64,000 bases of DNA, taken from assembly GCA_029266525.1 (NCBI GenBank), contig JAQSWQ010000018.1, forward strand, positions 87,714 to 151,713, read 5' to 3'. Below are positions 56,944 to 64,000 of the stretch, piece after piece (the first letter of the stretch is position 1; each line of letters starts with the position of its first letter). The notes beneath the pieces were generated by a model. That model was not told where the DNA came from and did no database searches. It saw only the letters and a program-made list of their open reading frames with translations. This DNA comes from Microvirga sp. Its GTDB lineage: Bacteria > Pseudomonadota > Alphaproteobacteria > Rhizobiales > Beijerinckiaceae. A program made the position numbers and the translations under genes.

Positions 56944-57567
56944 TCACGGCTGGTTGTCCCCGTAATCCCGGAAGGCGTGCCACGCGACCACGATTCGCGC
57001 CACCGCGCTCATCATCGTCAGGCCCGCGAAGGCATAGGCGAGGATCGGGAACGCGGCCGGGAAGAGCGCCATCGCGATGAAGAACAGGATGGTCTCGCTG
57101 CCCTCGGCGAGGCCGACGCTGAAATAGATCGACTTGTCGGCGAACAGCACATCCAGCCGCCGCTTCGCGGCGACTGCCGCGAAGGCGAGGAAGCTCGCGC
57201 CGTTGACGTAGAAGGAGAAGAGCAGGACGGCGGCGGCCACGGCGTTGGCGCCCGGATCGCGGATGGCGAAGGCGAGCGGGACGCCGCCGTAGAAGGCGAA
57301 GTCGAAGACGATGTCGATGAAGCCGCCGCGGTCGGTGCCCTCGGTCGCACGCGCCACCGCACCGTCGAGACCGTCGAGCAGGCGGTTCGCAACGATGAGC
57401 GCCACTGCGAGCCCGTCGAGCTTTGCCGCAAGACAGAGGCAGGCCAGGATGCCGAGCCCGAGCCCGGCGAAGGTCAGCCCGTCGGCGCTCGCGCCGCGCC
57501 TTGCGAAGCTTCTCCCGGCACGGTCGAGCGCCGGATCGATGAGGCGTCGCATGACGCGATCGAGCAT
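56944..57567 (-). CDS. CDP-alcohol phosphatidyltransferase family protein
   Basis: 207 residues with about five or six membrane helices. The catalytic pattern D-x2-DG-x2-AR-x8-G-x3-D-x3-D is present in RLLDGLDGAVARATEG and GGFIDIVFDF (from Asp65). Such enzymes make phospholipids or polar head-group lipids from CDP-diacylglycerol and an alcohol. The acceptor (glycerol phosphate, inositol, serine or other) cannot be told from the sequence. It is divergent from apaG. Confidence 0.88.
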   Translation of the reverse strand: MLDRVMRRLIDPALDRAGRSFARRGASADGLTFAGLGLGILACLCLAAKLDGLAVALIVANRLLDGLDGAVARATEGTDRGGFIDIVFDFAFYGGVPLAFAIRDPGANAVAAAVLLFSFYVNGASFLAFAAVAAKRRLDVLFADKSIYFSVGLAEGSETILFFIAMALFPAAFPILAYAFAGLTMMSAVARIVVAWHAFRDYGDNQP

Positions 57568-57649
57568 GCTTGGTGCTTGCGTTGACGGGGTTCCTGCGTC
57601 GCCTTACCACGGCGCCGAGACGGCTGTCGCCGCGCCATCGAGCCTGCGC

Positions 57650-58042
57650 ATGTACAAGGCAGTGACCCGGGGAATCCGCGTGACCGTGATGCCCCGCTTC
57701 GTCGAGGAGGAATCCTCCCCCGACGAGGACCGCTATTTCTTCGCCTACACGGTCGAGATCACCAACATGTCGACCGAGCGCGTGCAGCTGCGCTCGCGGC
57801 ATTGGAAGATCGTCGACGGCCACGGCCACCTGCAGGAGGTGCGGGGGCCGGGCGTGGTCGGCAAGCAGCCGGTGCTCGGGCCAGGCGAGACCTTCAGCTA
57901 CACGAGCGGCTGCCCGCTCACCACGCCCGGCGGCACGATGGAGGGCACCTACACCATGGTGACCGGCGCCGGCGAGAGCTTCCAGGCCGACATCCCGGCC
58001 TTCTCGCTCGACAGCCCCTTCGGCAAGCGCGTGATGCATTGA
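57650..58042 (+). CDS. apaG: ApaG protein
   Basis: 130 residues of the ApaG beta-sandwich family: YKAVTRGIRVTVMPRFVEEE, RYFFAYTVEITNMSTERVQL, LRSRHWKIVDGHG and the VRGPGVVGKQPVLGPGETF loop. Mutants in enteric bacteria are altered in cobalt/magnesium efflux and Ap4A level, but the activity is not settled. It starts at MYKAVTR. argE follows one base after its stop. Confidence 0.95.
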   Translation: MYKAVTRGIRVTVMPRFVEEESSPDEDRYFFAYTVEITNMSTERVQLRSRHWKIVDGHGHLQEVRGPGVVGKQPVLGPGETFSYTSGCPLTTPGGTMEGTYTMVTGAGESFQADIPAFSLDSPFGKRVMH

Positions 58043-58043
58043 G

Positions 58044-59210
58044 ATGCCGGGCGCGCGCTACACGCCGCTCGAGATGCTGGCGCGGCTCGTCTCCTTCGAC
58101 ACCGAGAGCGCGAAGCCGAACCTGCCGCTGATCGACTTCGTCGAGGATTATCTGAAGGGCTGGGGCGTGGCCTATGTGCGCGATCAGAGCCCGGCGGGCG
58201 ATAAGGCCGCGATCTACGCCACCATCGGTGCGGCCGATCGCGGCGGGGTCGTGCTCTCGGGCCACACCGACGTGGTGCCGGTCACGGGGCAATCCTGGAC
58301 CTCGGATCCGTTCACGTTGCGGGTCGAGGACGGGCGCGCCCATGGCCGTGGCGCCGTCGACATGAAAGGCTTCGACGCGCTCGCGCTCGCGCTCGTGCCC
58401 GACTTCCTGGCGATGGATGTGAAGACGCCGATCCACATCCTGCTCTCCTACGACGAGGAGACGACCTGTCTCGGCGTGATGGACACGATCGCCCGCTTCG
58501 GCAGGGACCTGCCCGCCCCGCGCGCCGTGATCGTCGGCGAGCCGACCAGGCTCGAGGTGGTCGACGCCCACAAGAGCATCGGGACCTTCTTCACGACCGT
58601 GCACGGCTTCGAGGCCCATTCCTCGAAGCCGGCGCTCGGGGCCAACGCCGTCATGACCGCGGCCGAGCTCGTCGCCGAGCTCAACCGCATCGCCGAGGAG
58701 ATGGTCGTGCGCGGCGACCCGAGCGGACGCTTCGATCCGCCCTACACGACCGTGCATGTCGGCACCATCGCGGGCGGCACGGCGCGCAACATCCTGCCGA
58801 AGCTCTGCACCTTCCATTGGGAGTTCCGCGGCCTGCCAGGGCTCGATCCGCAGGAGATCCCGGACCGGCTGGCGCGCTTCGCCGACGAGGTCGCATTGCC
58901 GCGCCTCAACCGCTTCGGGCCGTTCGGCCGCATCGAGACCGCGCTCGAGGTCTTCGTGCCGGGGCTCGCGCCGGAGCCGGGCTCGGAGGCCGAAAAGCTC
59001 GCCCTGCGACTTGCCGGGCGCAACGGGACCGCGACCGTGCCCTTCGCGACCGAGGCCGGCCGCTTCCAGGCGGCCGACATCCCGACCATCGTCTGCGGCC
59101 CCGGCTCGATCGACCAGGCGCATCAGCCCGACGAGTACATCACCCTCGACGACCTCGCCGCCGGCGAAGCCTTCATGCGGCGATTGGCGGAGCACTGCGC
59201 GCGCGGTTGA
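58044..59210 (+). CDS. argE: Acetylornithine deacetylase
   Basis: 388 residues, M20 metallopeptidase family. The first zinc ligand is in VLSGHTDVVPVTGQ, the bridging Asp in RGAVDMKGFDAL, and the catalytic Glu pair in LSYDEETTCLGV. The dimerisation domain includes GFEAHSSKPALGANAV. It removes the acetyl group from N-acetylornithine in arginine synthesis. It forms a tight pair with apaG. Other M20 deacylases are possible, but ArgE of the alphaproteobacterial type fits best. Confidence 0.92.
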   Translation: MPGARYTPLEMLARLVSFDTESAKPNLPLIDFVEDYLKGWGVAYVRDQSPAGDKAAIYATIGAADRGGVVLSGHTDVVPVTGQSWTSDPFTLRVEDGRAHGRGAVDMKGFDALALALVPDFLAMDVKTPIHILLSYDEETTCLGVMDTIARFGRDLPAPRAVIVGEPTRLEVVDAHKSIGTFFTTVHGFEAHSSKPALGANAVMTAAELVAELNRIAEEMVVRGDPSGRFDPPYTTVHVGTIAGGTARNILPKLCTFHWEFRGLPGLDPQEIPDRLARFADEVALPRLNRFGPFGRIETALEVFVPGLAPEPGSEAEKLALRLAGRNGTATVPFATEAGRFQAADIPTIVCGPGSIDQAHQPDEYITLDDLAAGEAFMRRLAEHCARG

Positions 59211-59266
59211 GCAGCGCTACGACCCGCCTTCCTGCCCGATGAGAGCTGGGGGTGCCGGGACGAGGC

Positions 59267-60343
59267 TCAGGCGATCTTGCCGCGCGCCGCCACGGCGAGC
59301 TCGCCGACGATCTCGTCGCCGCGCGTGGCGACCAGGCGGTCGACCATGTTGACGACCACGCAGACATGGTTCGGCACGATGCGGACGACGTCGCCGACCT
59401 TCGGGCGGTCGTTGCATTTGGTGAGGTCGAGGAAGCCGTGCTCCTCGGCGAATTTCGCGATCTTGGCCTCGGGGTGCTCGAGGATGAGGCCATGGCCCTC
59501 GAGCCCGCCGGTGTCGCTGGTCAGCGTCTTCGAGCCGGTGTCGACGATGCCGCGGTCGGGCGCGGCGCGGCTCACGATCGTGCCGACGACCGTGAGCGCG
59601 AGATCGTCCATGGTGGCGGCGCCGCAGGCGAGCATCATGCGGTCGTTGAAGACGTATGTGCCGGCGCGGTGCTCGGTTGCGCCCTTGATCCGGCCGAGAT
59701 TGGCGACGTTCGGGGTGCCGCCGGTCGAGACGATGCGCGGCTCGAGCCCCGCCTCGCGCACGCCCGCCGTCGCTTGGTCGAGGAATTTCTGGGTGATCTC
59801 CATCGCGTCCTCGGGCGGGTAGAGCATGAAGCCCGCAAAGGAGAGGCCCGGCCGCGAGGCGATGTCCTTGGCGAGCGCGATCGCCTCGGCCGGCGTCTCG
59901 ACCCCGGCGCGCTTGCGGCCGGTGTCGCATTCAACAACCACGTGGAGCGTGCGGCCGGAGAGCTCGGCGGCGCGCGGCAGGCCTGCGACCACGGTCGGGT
60001 TGTCGGCCGCGACCGTCACGGTCGCGCGCTCCATGACCTTGGCGAGGCGGCCCATCTTGTCCTCGCCGATCAGGTTGTAGCTGATCAGGATGTCGTCGAG
60101 CCCGGCCTCGGACATGACCTCGGCCTCGCCGATCTTCTGGCAGGTGATGCCCGAGGCGCCGGCGTCGCGCTGCATCTTGGCGATCTCGGGGATCTTGTGC
60201 GTCTTGATGTGCGGCCGGTTCGCGACGCCCGCCGCCGCGCAGGCGGCCTGCACGCGGGCGATGTTGCGCTCGACCCGGTCGAGATCGATCACCACCGCCG
60301 GCGAGCCGAACTCGCGCGCGATCCTCTGAGCCAACGCCGTCAT
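59267..60343 (-). CDS. PLP-dependent D-amino-acid enzyme (D-threonine aldolase/DSD1 family)
   Basis: 358 residues. The alanine-racemase-like barrel has the PLP Lys47 in RPHIKTHKIPEIAK. The C-terminal domain carries the metal-binding His/Cys in IVPNHVCVVVNMVD, as in D-threonine aldolase and eukaryotic-type D-serine dehydratase. Expected reactions are cleavage of D-threonine or deamination of D-serine-like substrates. It is convergent with argE and divergent from the toxin-antitoxin pair. Confidence 0.9.
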   Translation of the reverse strand: MTALAQRIAREFGSPAVVIDLDRVERNIARVQAACAAAGVANRPHIKTHKIPEIAKMQRDAGASGITCQKIGEAEVMSEAGLDDILISYNLIGEDKMGRLAKVMERATVTVAADNPTVVAGLPRAAELSGRTLHVVVECDTGRKRAGVETPAEAIALAKDIASRPGLSFAGFMLYPPEDAMEITQKFLDQATAGVREAGLEPRIVSTGGTPNVANLGRIKGATEHRAGTYVFNDRMMLACGAATMDDLALTVVGTIVSRAAPDRGIVDTGSKTLTSDTGGLEGHGLILEHPEAKIAKFAEEHGFLDLTKCNDRPKVGDVVRIVPNHVCVVVNMVDRLVATRGDEIVGELAVAARGKIA

Positions 60344-60417
60344 GGTCCTGCCCCTCCCTTGGGACGGCCCGACGCCGCCCTCTCCCGTTCGCGGGTGAGG
60401 TTGATTATCATAGGCCC

Positions 60418-60648
60418 ATGACCAAGGACCAGATCGATGCGATCTTCGACCGCGCGCGCGAGTGGCCCGAGCGTTATCGGGAGGATGCGGCCCGCTTCCT
60501 GCTCGCGATCGATCCCGACCGGGCCGGCGTTTACGAGCTTTCGGAAGAAGAGGCGCGCGACATTGATGCGGCTCTGGCGGAAGTCGAGCGTGGAGAGGTG
60601 GCGTCTGATGAAGAAGTCCAGGCTTTCTTCGCTCAATTTCGGCGATGA
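60418..60648 (+). CDS. Antitoxin-like protein of a ParDE/RelBE-type pair
   Basis: 76 residues, acidic: MTKDQIDAIFDRAREWPERY, then FLLAIDPDRAGVYELSEEEA and the Glu-rich C-terminus (VERGEVASDEEVQAFFAQF). The C-terminal stretch is typical of antitoxins that wrap a ParE/RelE toxin. A DNA-binding fold is not clear. It overlaps the toxin start by four bases (ATGA). It should neutralise the toxin and may repress the pair. Confidence 0.82.
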   Translation: MTKDQIDAIFDRAREWPERYREDAARFLLAIDPDRAGVYELSEEEARDIDAALAEVERGEVASDEEVQAFFAQFRR

Positions 60649-60929
60649 GGGTCAGCTACAGCCCTCAGGCGCTGCAGCAGCTCCAGGACATTGTCGCCTA
60701 TATACGTGCTGAGAGCCCGCAAGCGGCAGAACGCTTCGGTCGCCGCGTCGACGAGATCGCGCGGCTGCTCGCCGAGCACCCGCGGGCGGGGCGTCCGGCC
60801 AATCGGCCGAGAGTGCATGTCTTGCCGCTCTCGCCCTTTCCCTACCTCCTCTACTATCAGCTGCTATCTGGGCGCGATGAGGTCAGGATCATTCGCGTCC
60901 GGCACGGCGCCCGCCGGCGCTGGGCCTGA
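60645..60929 (+). CDS. ParE/RelE-family toxin
   Basis: 94 residues: MRVSYSPQALQQLQDIVAYI, then FGRRVDEIARLLAEHPRAGR, LPLSPFPYLLYYQLL and the C-terminal VRIIRVRHGARRRW with the basic end conserved in the family. ParE members poison gyrase and RelE members cut mRNA on the ribosome. The absence of clear RelE catalytic residues and the overall pattern favour ParE. It is coupled to the antitoxin gene. Confidence 0.9.
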   Translation: MRVSYSPQALQQLQDIVAYIRAESPQAAERFGRRVDEIARLLAEHPRAGRPANRPRVHVLPLSPFPYLLYYQLLSGRDEVRIIRVRHGARRRWA

Positions 60930-60952
60930 TCGTCGGTCGAAATGGAGCCCTC

Positions 60953-62419
60953 ATGCGCATCTTCGTCGCCTCTCTCGCTACCGAATCGAACTCCTTCTCT
61001 CCGATCCCGACCAACCGCGCGAGCTACGAGGCGGCGTTCTACTATCCGCCCGGGCAGCACCCGGACCTGCCGCGGCATACGACGGCGCCGCTCTACGTCG
61101 CACGCCGGCGGGCGCGGCAGGAGGGGTTCGAGCTGATCGAGGGCTCGTGCTTCTGGGCCGAGCCGTCCGGGCCGACGAACCAGGCCGACTACGAGGAGAT
61201 GCGCGACGAGATCCTCGCGGAGCTTGGACGCGCGATGCCGGTCGACGGCGTGCTGCTCGGGCTGCACGGGGCGATGATCGCCTACGGCTATGACGACGCC
61301 GAGGGCGACATCCTGGAGCGCGTTCGCGCCATCGTCGGCCCCAAGGTTCCGATCGGCGTCGAGCTCGATCCACACTGCCATCTCACCGAGAAGCGGGTGC
61401 GCCTTTCCGACATCATCATCCTCTACAAGGAATACCCGCACACCGACTTCGCCGAGCGCGGCGAGGAGCTCGTGACGCTCCTCCTCAAGACCATCCGCGG
61501 CGAGGTGCGGCCGGTGATGTCGCTCTACGACTGCCGCATGAGCGACCTCTTCCCGACCTCGCGCGAGCCCGGCCGCTCCTTCTCCGACAAGCTCCGCACC
61601 TTCGAAGGCCGCGACGGCGTGCTCTCGGTGTCGCTCGGCCATGGCTACCCGCAGGGCGACGTGCCGGAGCATGGGACGCGCGTGCTCGTCGTCACCGACA
61701 ACGCCAAACGCAAGGGCGATGCGCTGGCGCGGGAGCTCGGCGAGGAGGTGCGAGCAAAGCGCGGCACCTGGGCGCCGCCCTACGTGTCGCTCGACGAGGC
61801 GATCGAGGAGGCCTACGCCGCCGAGCGCGGCCCTTACGTGGTGGCGGACCCGTCCGACAACGCCGGCGGCGGCGCGGCTTCCGACAACACCAACGTGATC
61901 CGGCGCCTCATCGAGCGCGGCGTGAAGGACGCCTGCGTCGGGCCGGTGTGGGACCCGATCGCGGTGCAGTTCTGCCACGCGGTCGGCGTCGGCGGCAGCT
62001 TCCCTTTGCGCTTCGGCGGCAAGACCGCGGTCACCTCAGGCCAGCCGATCGACGCCGAGGTCACGGTGATCGGACTGAAGCGCGACGGGCGCCAATCCTT
62101 CGGCATCTCGAAGGTGCCGTTCGGCGACGCCGCCGGCATCCGCATCGACGGCGTCGAGGTGTCGCTCATCGCGCATCGCGCCCAGGCCTTGGGGCTCGAA
62201 ATCTTCACCGAGGTCGGCATCGAGCTTGCGACCAAGAAGTTCATCGGCGTGAAGTCGACGAACCATTTCTTTGCGGCCTATGGCCCGATCGCCGCGAAGG
62301 TCCTCTACGCCGACGGCGGCGGCCCGTCGCCGCGGGACCTGCGCAAATACCCATTCAAGAAGATCGGCCGTCCCATGTGGCCGCACGACGACCTGCCGGA
62401 GGGACGGCTGGTGGTCTGA
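60953..62419 (+). CDS. M81-family metallopeptidase (MlrC-like)
   Basis: 488 residues, starting MRIFVASLATESNSFSPIPT, the usual opening of the family. Likely metal-site segments are GLHGAMIAYGYDDAEGD and GVELDPHCHLTEK, then ILYKEYPHTDFAERGEE. MlrC of sphingomonads acts on linearised microcystin; most relatives have unknown peptide or amide substrates. It follows the toxin gene closely, but no link is implied. A GC-rich hairpin (62431-62450) after the stop may end transcription. Confidence 0.9.
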   Translation: MRIFVASLATESNSFSPIPTNRASYEAAFYYPPGQHPDLPRHTTAPLYVARRRARQEGFELIEGSCFWAEPSGPTNQADYEEMRDEILAELGRAMPVDGVLLGLHGAMIAYGYDDAEGDILERVRAIVGPKVPIGVELDPHCHLTEKRVRLSDIIILYKEYPHTDFAERGEELVTLLLKTIRGEVRPVMSLYDCRMSDLFPTSREPGRSFSDKLRTFEGRDGVLSVSLGHGYPQGDVPEHGTRVLVVTDNAKRKGDALARELGEEVRAKRGTWAPPYVSLDEAIEEAYAAERGPYVVADPSDNAGGGAASDNTNVIRRLIERGVKDACVGPVWDPIAVQFCHAVGVGGSFPLRFGGKTAVTSGQPIDAEVTVIGLKRDGRQSFGISKVPFGDAAGIRIDGVEVSLIAHRAQALGLEIFTEVGIELATKKFIGVKSTNHFFAAYGPIAAKVLYADGGGPSPRDLRKYPFKKIGRPMWPHDDLPEGRLVV

Positions 62420-62430
62420 GGCGCCATCGC

Positions 62431-62450
62431 CCCTCCCCTGCAGGGGAGGG
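62431..62450 (+). terminator. Hairpin after the M81 gene, family A repeat fragment
   Basis: CCCTCCCCTG-CAGGGGAGGG is a perfect palindrome 11 bases after the stop. It resembles half of a family A repeat. No T run follows. Confidence 0.45.
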
Positions 62451-62698
62451 AGGGGGTCGGAACGCGCTAAGCGTTGACGGCGTGGCCCGTGCCGAAGCAA
62501 TGGCCAAGGGCTCACCTATCGAACGATCACTTGAAGGCGGGAAAGCAATTGCCCCGAGACAAAAGGCAAAAAGCCAAAGACCGAATCTGAGAAGCCACAG
62601 CGCGAGCGGTTCAGAAGCCGCTCGCGAGCTTGGCGTTGATGAGAGCGGCAAAAAGTTCATGCGGATGCTGCGCCGGCTGGTTCCTCCGAGACGGAGGG

Positions 62699-63820
62699 TC
62701 ACGAAGTCTGATTAGAGCGTATCTCATTCCAGAGAATGCCTGAAAATTGCTGGGTGTCGAGAAAGTAATTCGGATAAGCGCGCTTCAATTTATGAATCGA
62801 ATCCGCAGCAACAAGCACTAAATTATCAAGTGGTTTTTTCGATTTCTCAGCTTCGGTATACGCGTTGTTTGCTGCCTGAGAGGCATTGCCAGCAAATCCG
62901 GATACATACACCTTGTGTTCCCCACTATCGTACCTCACGAGGAAGTATTTTGATGCCTTTTGATTTAAAGTGCCTACATAGTCCAACGCCACGCTGTAGG
63001 CACTCAGATTGGTGACCGCATTAAGCTTAGCAGCTAGGTCGCGCAGTTCCGCACGTAGCGCGACTTCATCCGCTGGAGTCCCAGGTATTAATGGACATTT
63101 TTCTATGCGAGCGATCACAGTTCCCATCAGAGCGAAAAGCCTACGCCAATCTTCGCTTCCTTGGGCCGACTTGAGCGCCTGTTGCGTAAAGGTGCCGACT
63201 GCCTCAACGGCGGTAGCCCAACAATGCTGTAGAGAAGTTCTAAGCTGTATCTCGATTCGCAGTTTGTCGTACGCGCTGTTCTGAGATGGAGAACTCTGGT
63301 ATTGATAGACCAAATGATGACCACGATAGCCGTCCTGCTTTGGGCTCTTGACATAGTCCTTCTCTGATTTCAGTTTATGATTAAATTTGCTTCGATGGTA
63401 AGAGGCGACAAGCCTTTGGAGGTGCATTGGGGATTTAAGGATTGCCCGACAACCGCCGATATCTTGCATTTGCGATAATTGAAGGGTCGATGTTTGATCA
63501 CGCATAAGCTTTGACCGTATAGATTCAAGCCGCTTAATGCGTTGAACTACTAAGACATCCGATTGAATGTTGCGCACCTTAACACGAAGGTTGTTTTGGA
63601 AATTGTTAAGAGGGAAGCTGTGAGAGGCCCTCCAATTGTTTATCACATCAAAGGCGAGGGCCAGCTCCGCCGGGGTCGCGTTAGCATCCGCCAACGTAAA
63701 GCCAGCCTTATCCACCTGATTGCGAAGGTACTGCGGGGTCGCCCAATCCATTTCGCTTAACCAAGGCTCTTCTGCCTCGCCACAGCGAATCGGCACCGAC
63801 GCGAGAGAGGCAACGCTCAT
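62699..63820 (-). CDS. RelA/SpoT-domain nucleotide pyrophosphotransferase-like protein
   Basis: 373 residues. The ppGpp-synthetase-type fold is visible: RIKRLESIRSKLMR (basic ATP-side helix, ~94-107), MQDIGGCRAIL (118-128), DYVKSPKQDGYRGHHLVYQY (155-174), and IEIQLRTSLQHCWATAVEAV (189-208). No HD hydrolase, TGS or ACT domain is present. It is longer than the ~210-residue small alarmone synthetases, with an extra ~150-residue C-terminal region of unknown fold. Such proteins include toxic synthetases and anti-phage proteins. The gene is plainly AT-richer than its neighbours (for example 28 G+C in the 60 bases from 63421), which points to transfer. No antitoxin gene is evident. Confidence 0.8.
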   Translation of the reverse strand: MSVASLASVPIRCGEAEEPWLSEMDWATPQYLRNQVDKAGFTLADANATPAELALAFDVINNWRASHSFPLNNFQNNLRVKVRNIQSDVLVVQRIKRLESIRSKLMRDQTSTLQLSQMQDIGGCRAILKSPMHLQRLVASYHRSKFNHKLKSEKDYVKSPKQDGYRGHHLVYQYQSSPSQNSAYDKLRIEIQLRTSLQHCWATAVEAVGTFTQQALKSAQGSEDWRRLFALMGTVIARIEKCPLIPGTPADEVALRAELRDLAAKLNAVTNLSAYSVALDYVGTLNQKASKYFLVRYDSGEHKVYVSGFAGNASQAANNAYTEAEKSKKPLDNLVLVAADSIHKLKRAYPNYFLDTQQFSGILWNEIRSNQTS

Positions 63821-63866
63821 ATCACGTCTGCCCGCCCGTTGGGCTCGGTAAGTTTGAGATTCCCTC

Positions 63867-63895
63867 TTGACACGATCCGGAATTTGATCCTAAGA
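63867..63895 (+). promoter_or_regulatory. Probable promoter near the right edge
   Basis: TTGACA (63867-63872), 17 bases, CTAAGA (63890-63895). The perfect -35 and ideal spacing suggest a promoter reading rightwards out of the window. Confidence 0.55.
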
Positions 63896-63928
63896 TGCGC
63901 GCGTCCCGTCCACCCGAGGGGCGCGCTC

Positions 63929-64000
63929 ATGAGGCGTCGTGACGTGGGGCGGGGCCGGTGCCCGCGCCGGGAACGCATGCCCGGTCCGGGTGGTCGGCTG
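63929..64000 (+). CDS. Possible partial open frame at the right edge
   Basis: An ATG at 63929 opens an Arg/Gly-rich frame (MRRRDVGRGRCPRRERMPG...) that runs off the window, about 30 bases after the likely transcription start. It has no ribosome binding site and no recognised family. It may be leader sequence rather than a gene. Confidence 0.2.
   Translation, partial: MRRRDVGRGRCPRRERMPGPGGRL

Noticed and set aside
62503..62715. A 70-codon basic frame after the M81 gene
   Set aside because: No start context or family, it continues out of frame from the M81 gene region, and it overlaps the end of the RelA/SpoT-domain gene.

Overview
The window is about 64 kb of GC-rich chromosomal DNA from an alphaproteobacterium, most likely of the order Hyphomicrobiales (Rhizobiales). 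The pointers are ctrA and chpT, clusters of the CcrM methylation site GANTC, an EipA (DUF1134) protein, Omp25/31-type beta-barrel proteins, DUF1150 next to a small heat-shock protein, AUU-started infC, and many short palindromic repeats of the kind common in that order. The genus cannot be fixed. No tRNA, rRNA, CRISPR array, insertion sequence or prophage was recognised.

Layout. 0-4 kb: a DNA-repair pair (MBL-fold exonuclease and ATP-dependent ligase) with repeat DNA in both reading frames, then a YciI-like protein. 4-8 kb: cold-shock protein, IF-1, an ABC ATPase with a BMP-type binding protein (no permease), and a MoeB-like enzyme. 8-15 kb: translation genes infC, rpmI, rplT, pheS, pheT, interrupted by a class II aldolase gene and by a two-gene cassette containing a shortened HEPN-like protein between pheS and pheT. 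15-20 kb: glycosyltransferase, hydrolase, DUF1150/Hsp20, sensor kinase. 20-28 kb: ampG, then the envelope and housekeeping run pal-cpoB-tilS-ftsH-glmM. 28-35 kb: two outer-membrane barrel genes, the second frameshifted, and an RND efflux pump with its adaptor. 35-42 kb: serC and serA, a phosphoesterase, and a NitT/TauT-type ABC operon split by a GIY-YIG nuclease gene inside an inverted repeat pair. 42-52.7 kb: coiled-coil protein, eipA, cysQ, chpT, cheA-cheW-cheY-cheB-cheR, ctrA and fliJ. 52.7-55.7 kb: an unusual cassette of methyltransferase, E1-like/FMN-reductase fusion, two paralogous small proteins and a VOC protein. 55.7-62.4 kb: dCTP deaminase, CDP-alcohol phosphatidyltransferase, apaG, argE, a D-amino-acid PLP enzyme, a ParDE-like toxin-antitoxin pair and an M81 metallopeptidase. 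62.7-63.8 kb: an AT-richer RelA/SpoT-domain gene, probably acquired.

How the genes fit together. ChpT and CtrA belong to one phosphorelay and flank a complete chemotaxis set. The ctrA-fliJ gap holds eight GANTC sites, and CtrA-like boxes lie before both outer-membrane barrel genes, which suggests cell-cycle control of motility and envelope genes. The strongest candidate for an undescribed system is the 52.7-55.7 kb cassette. Its fusion enzyme resembles the E1-like partner proteins of azole-forming RiPP pathways joined to a flavin reductase, and divergent from it are two small paralogues with a nearly identical Cys/His/Trp-rich C-terminus, as expected of precursor peptides. No YcaO is present. 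The second candidate is the GIY-YIG gene enclosed by perfect inverted repeats, one of several copies of that repeat family in the window.
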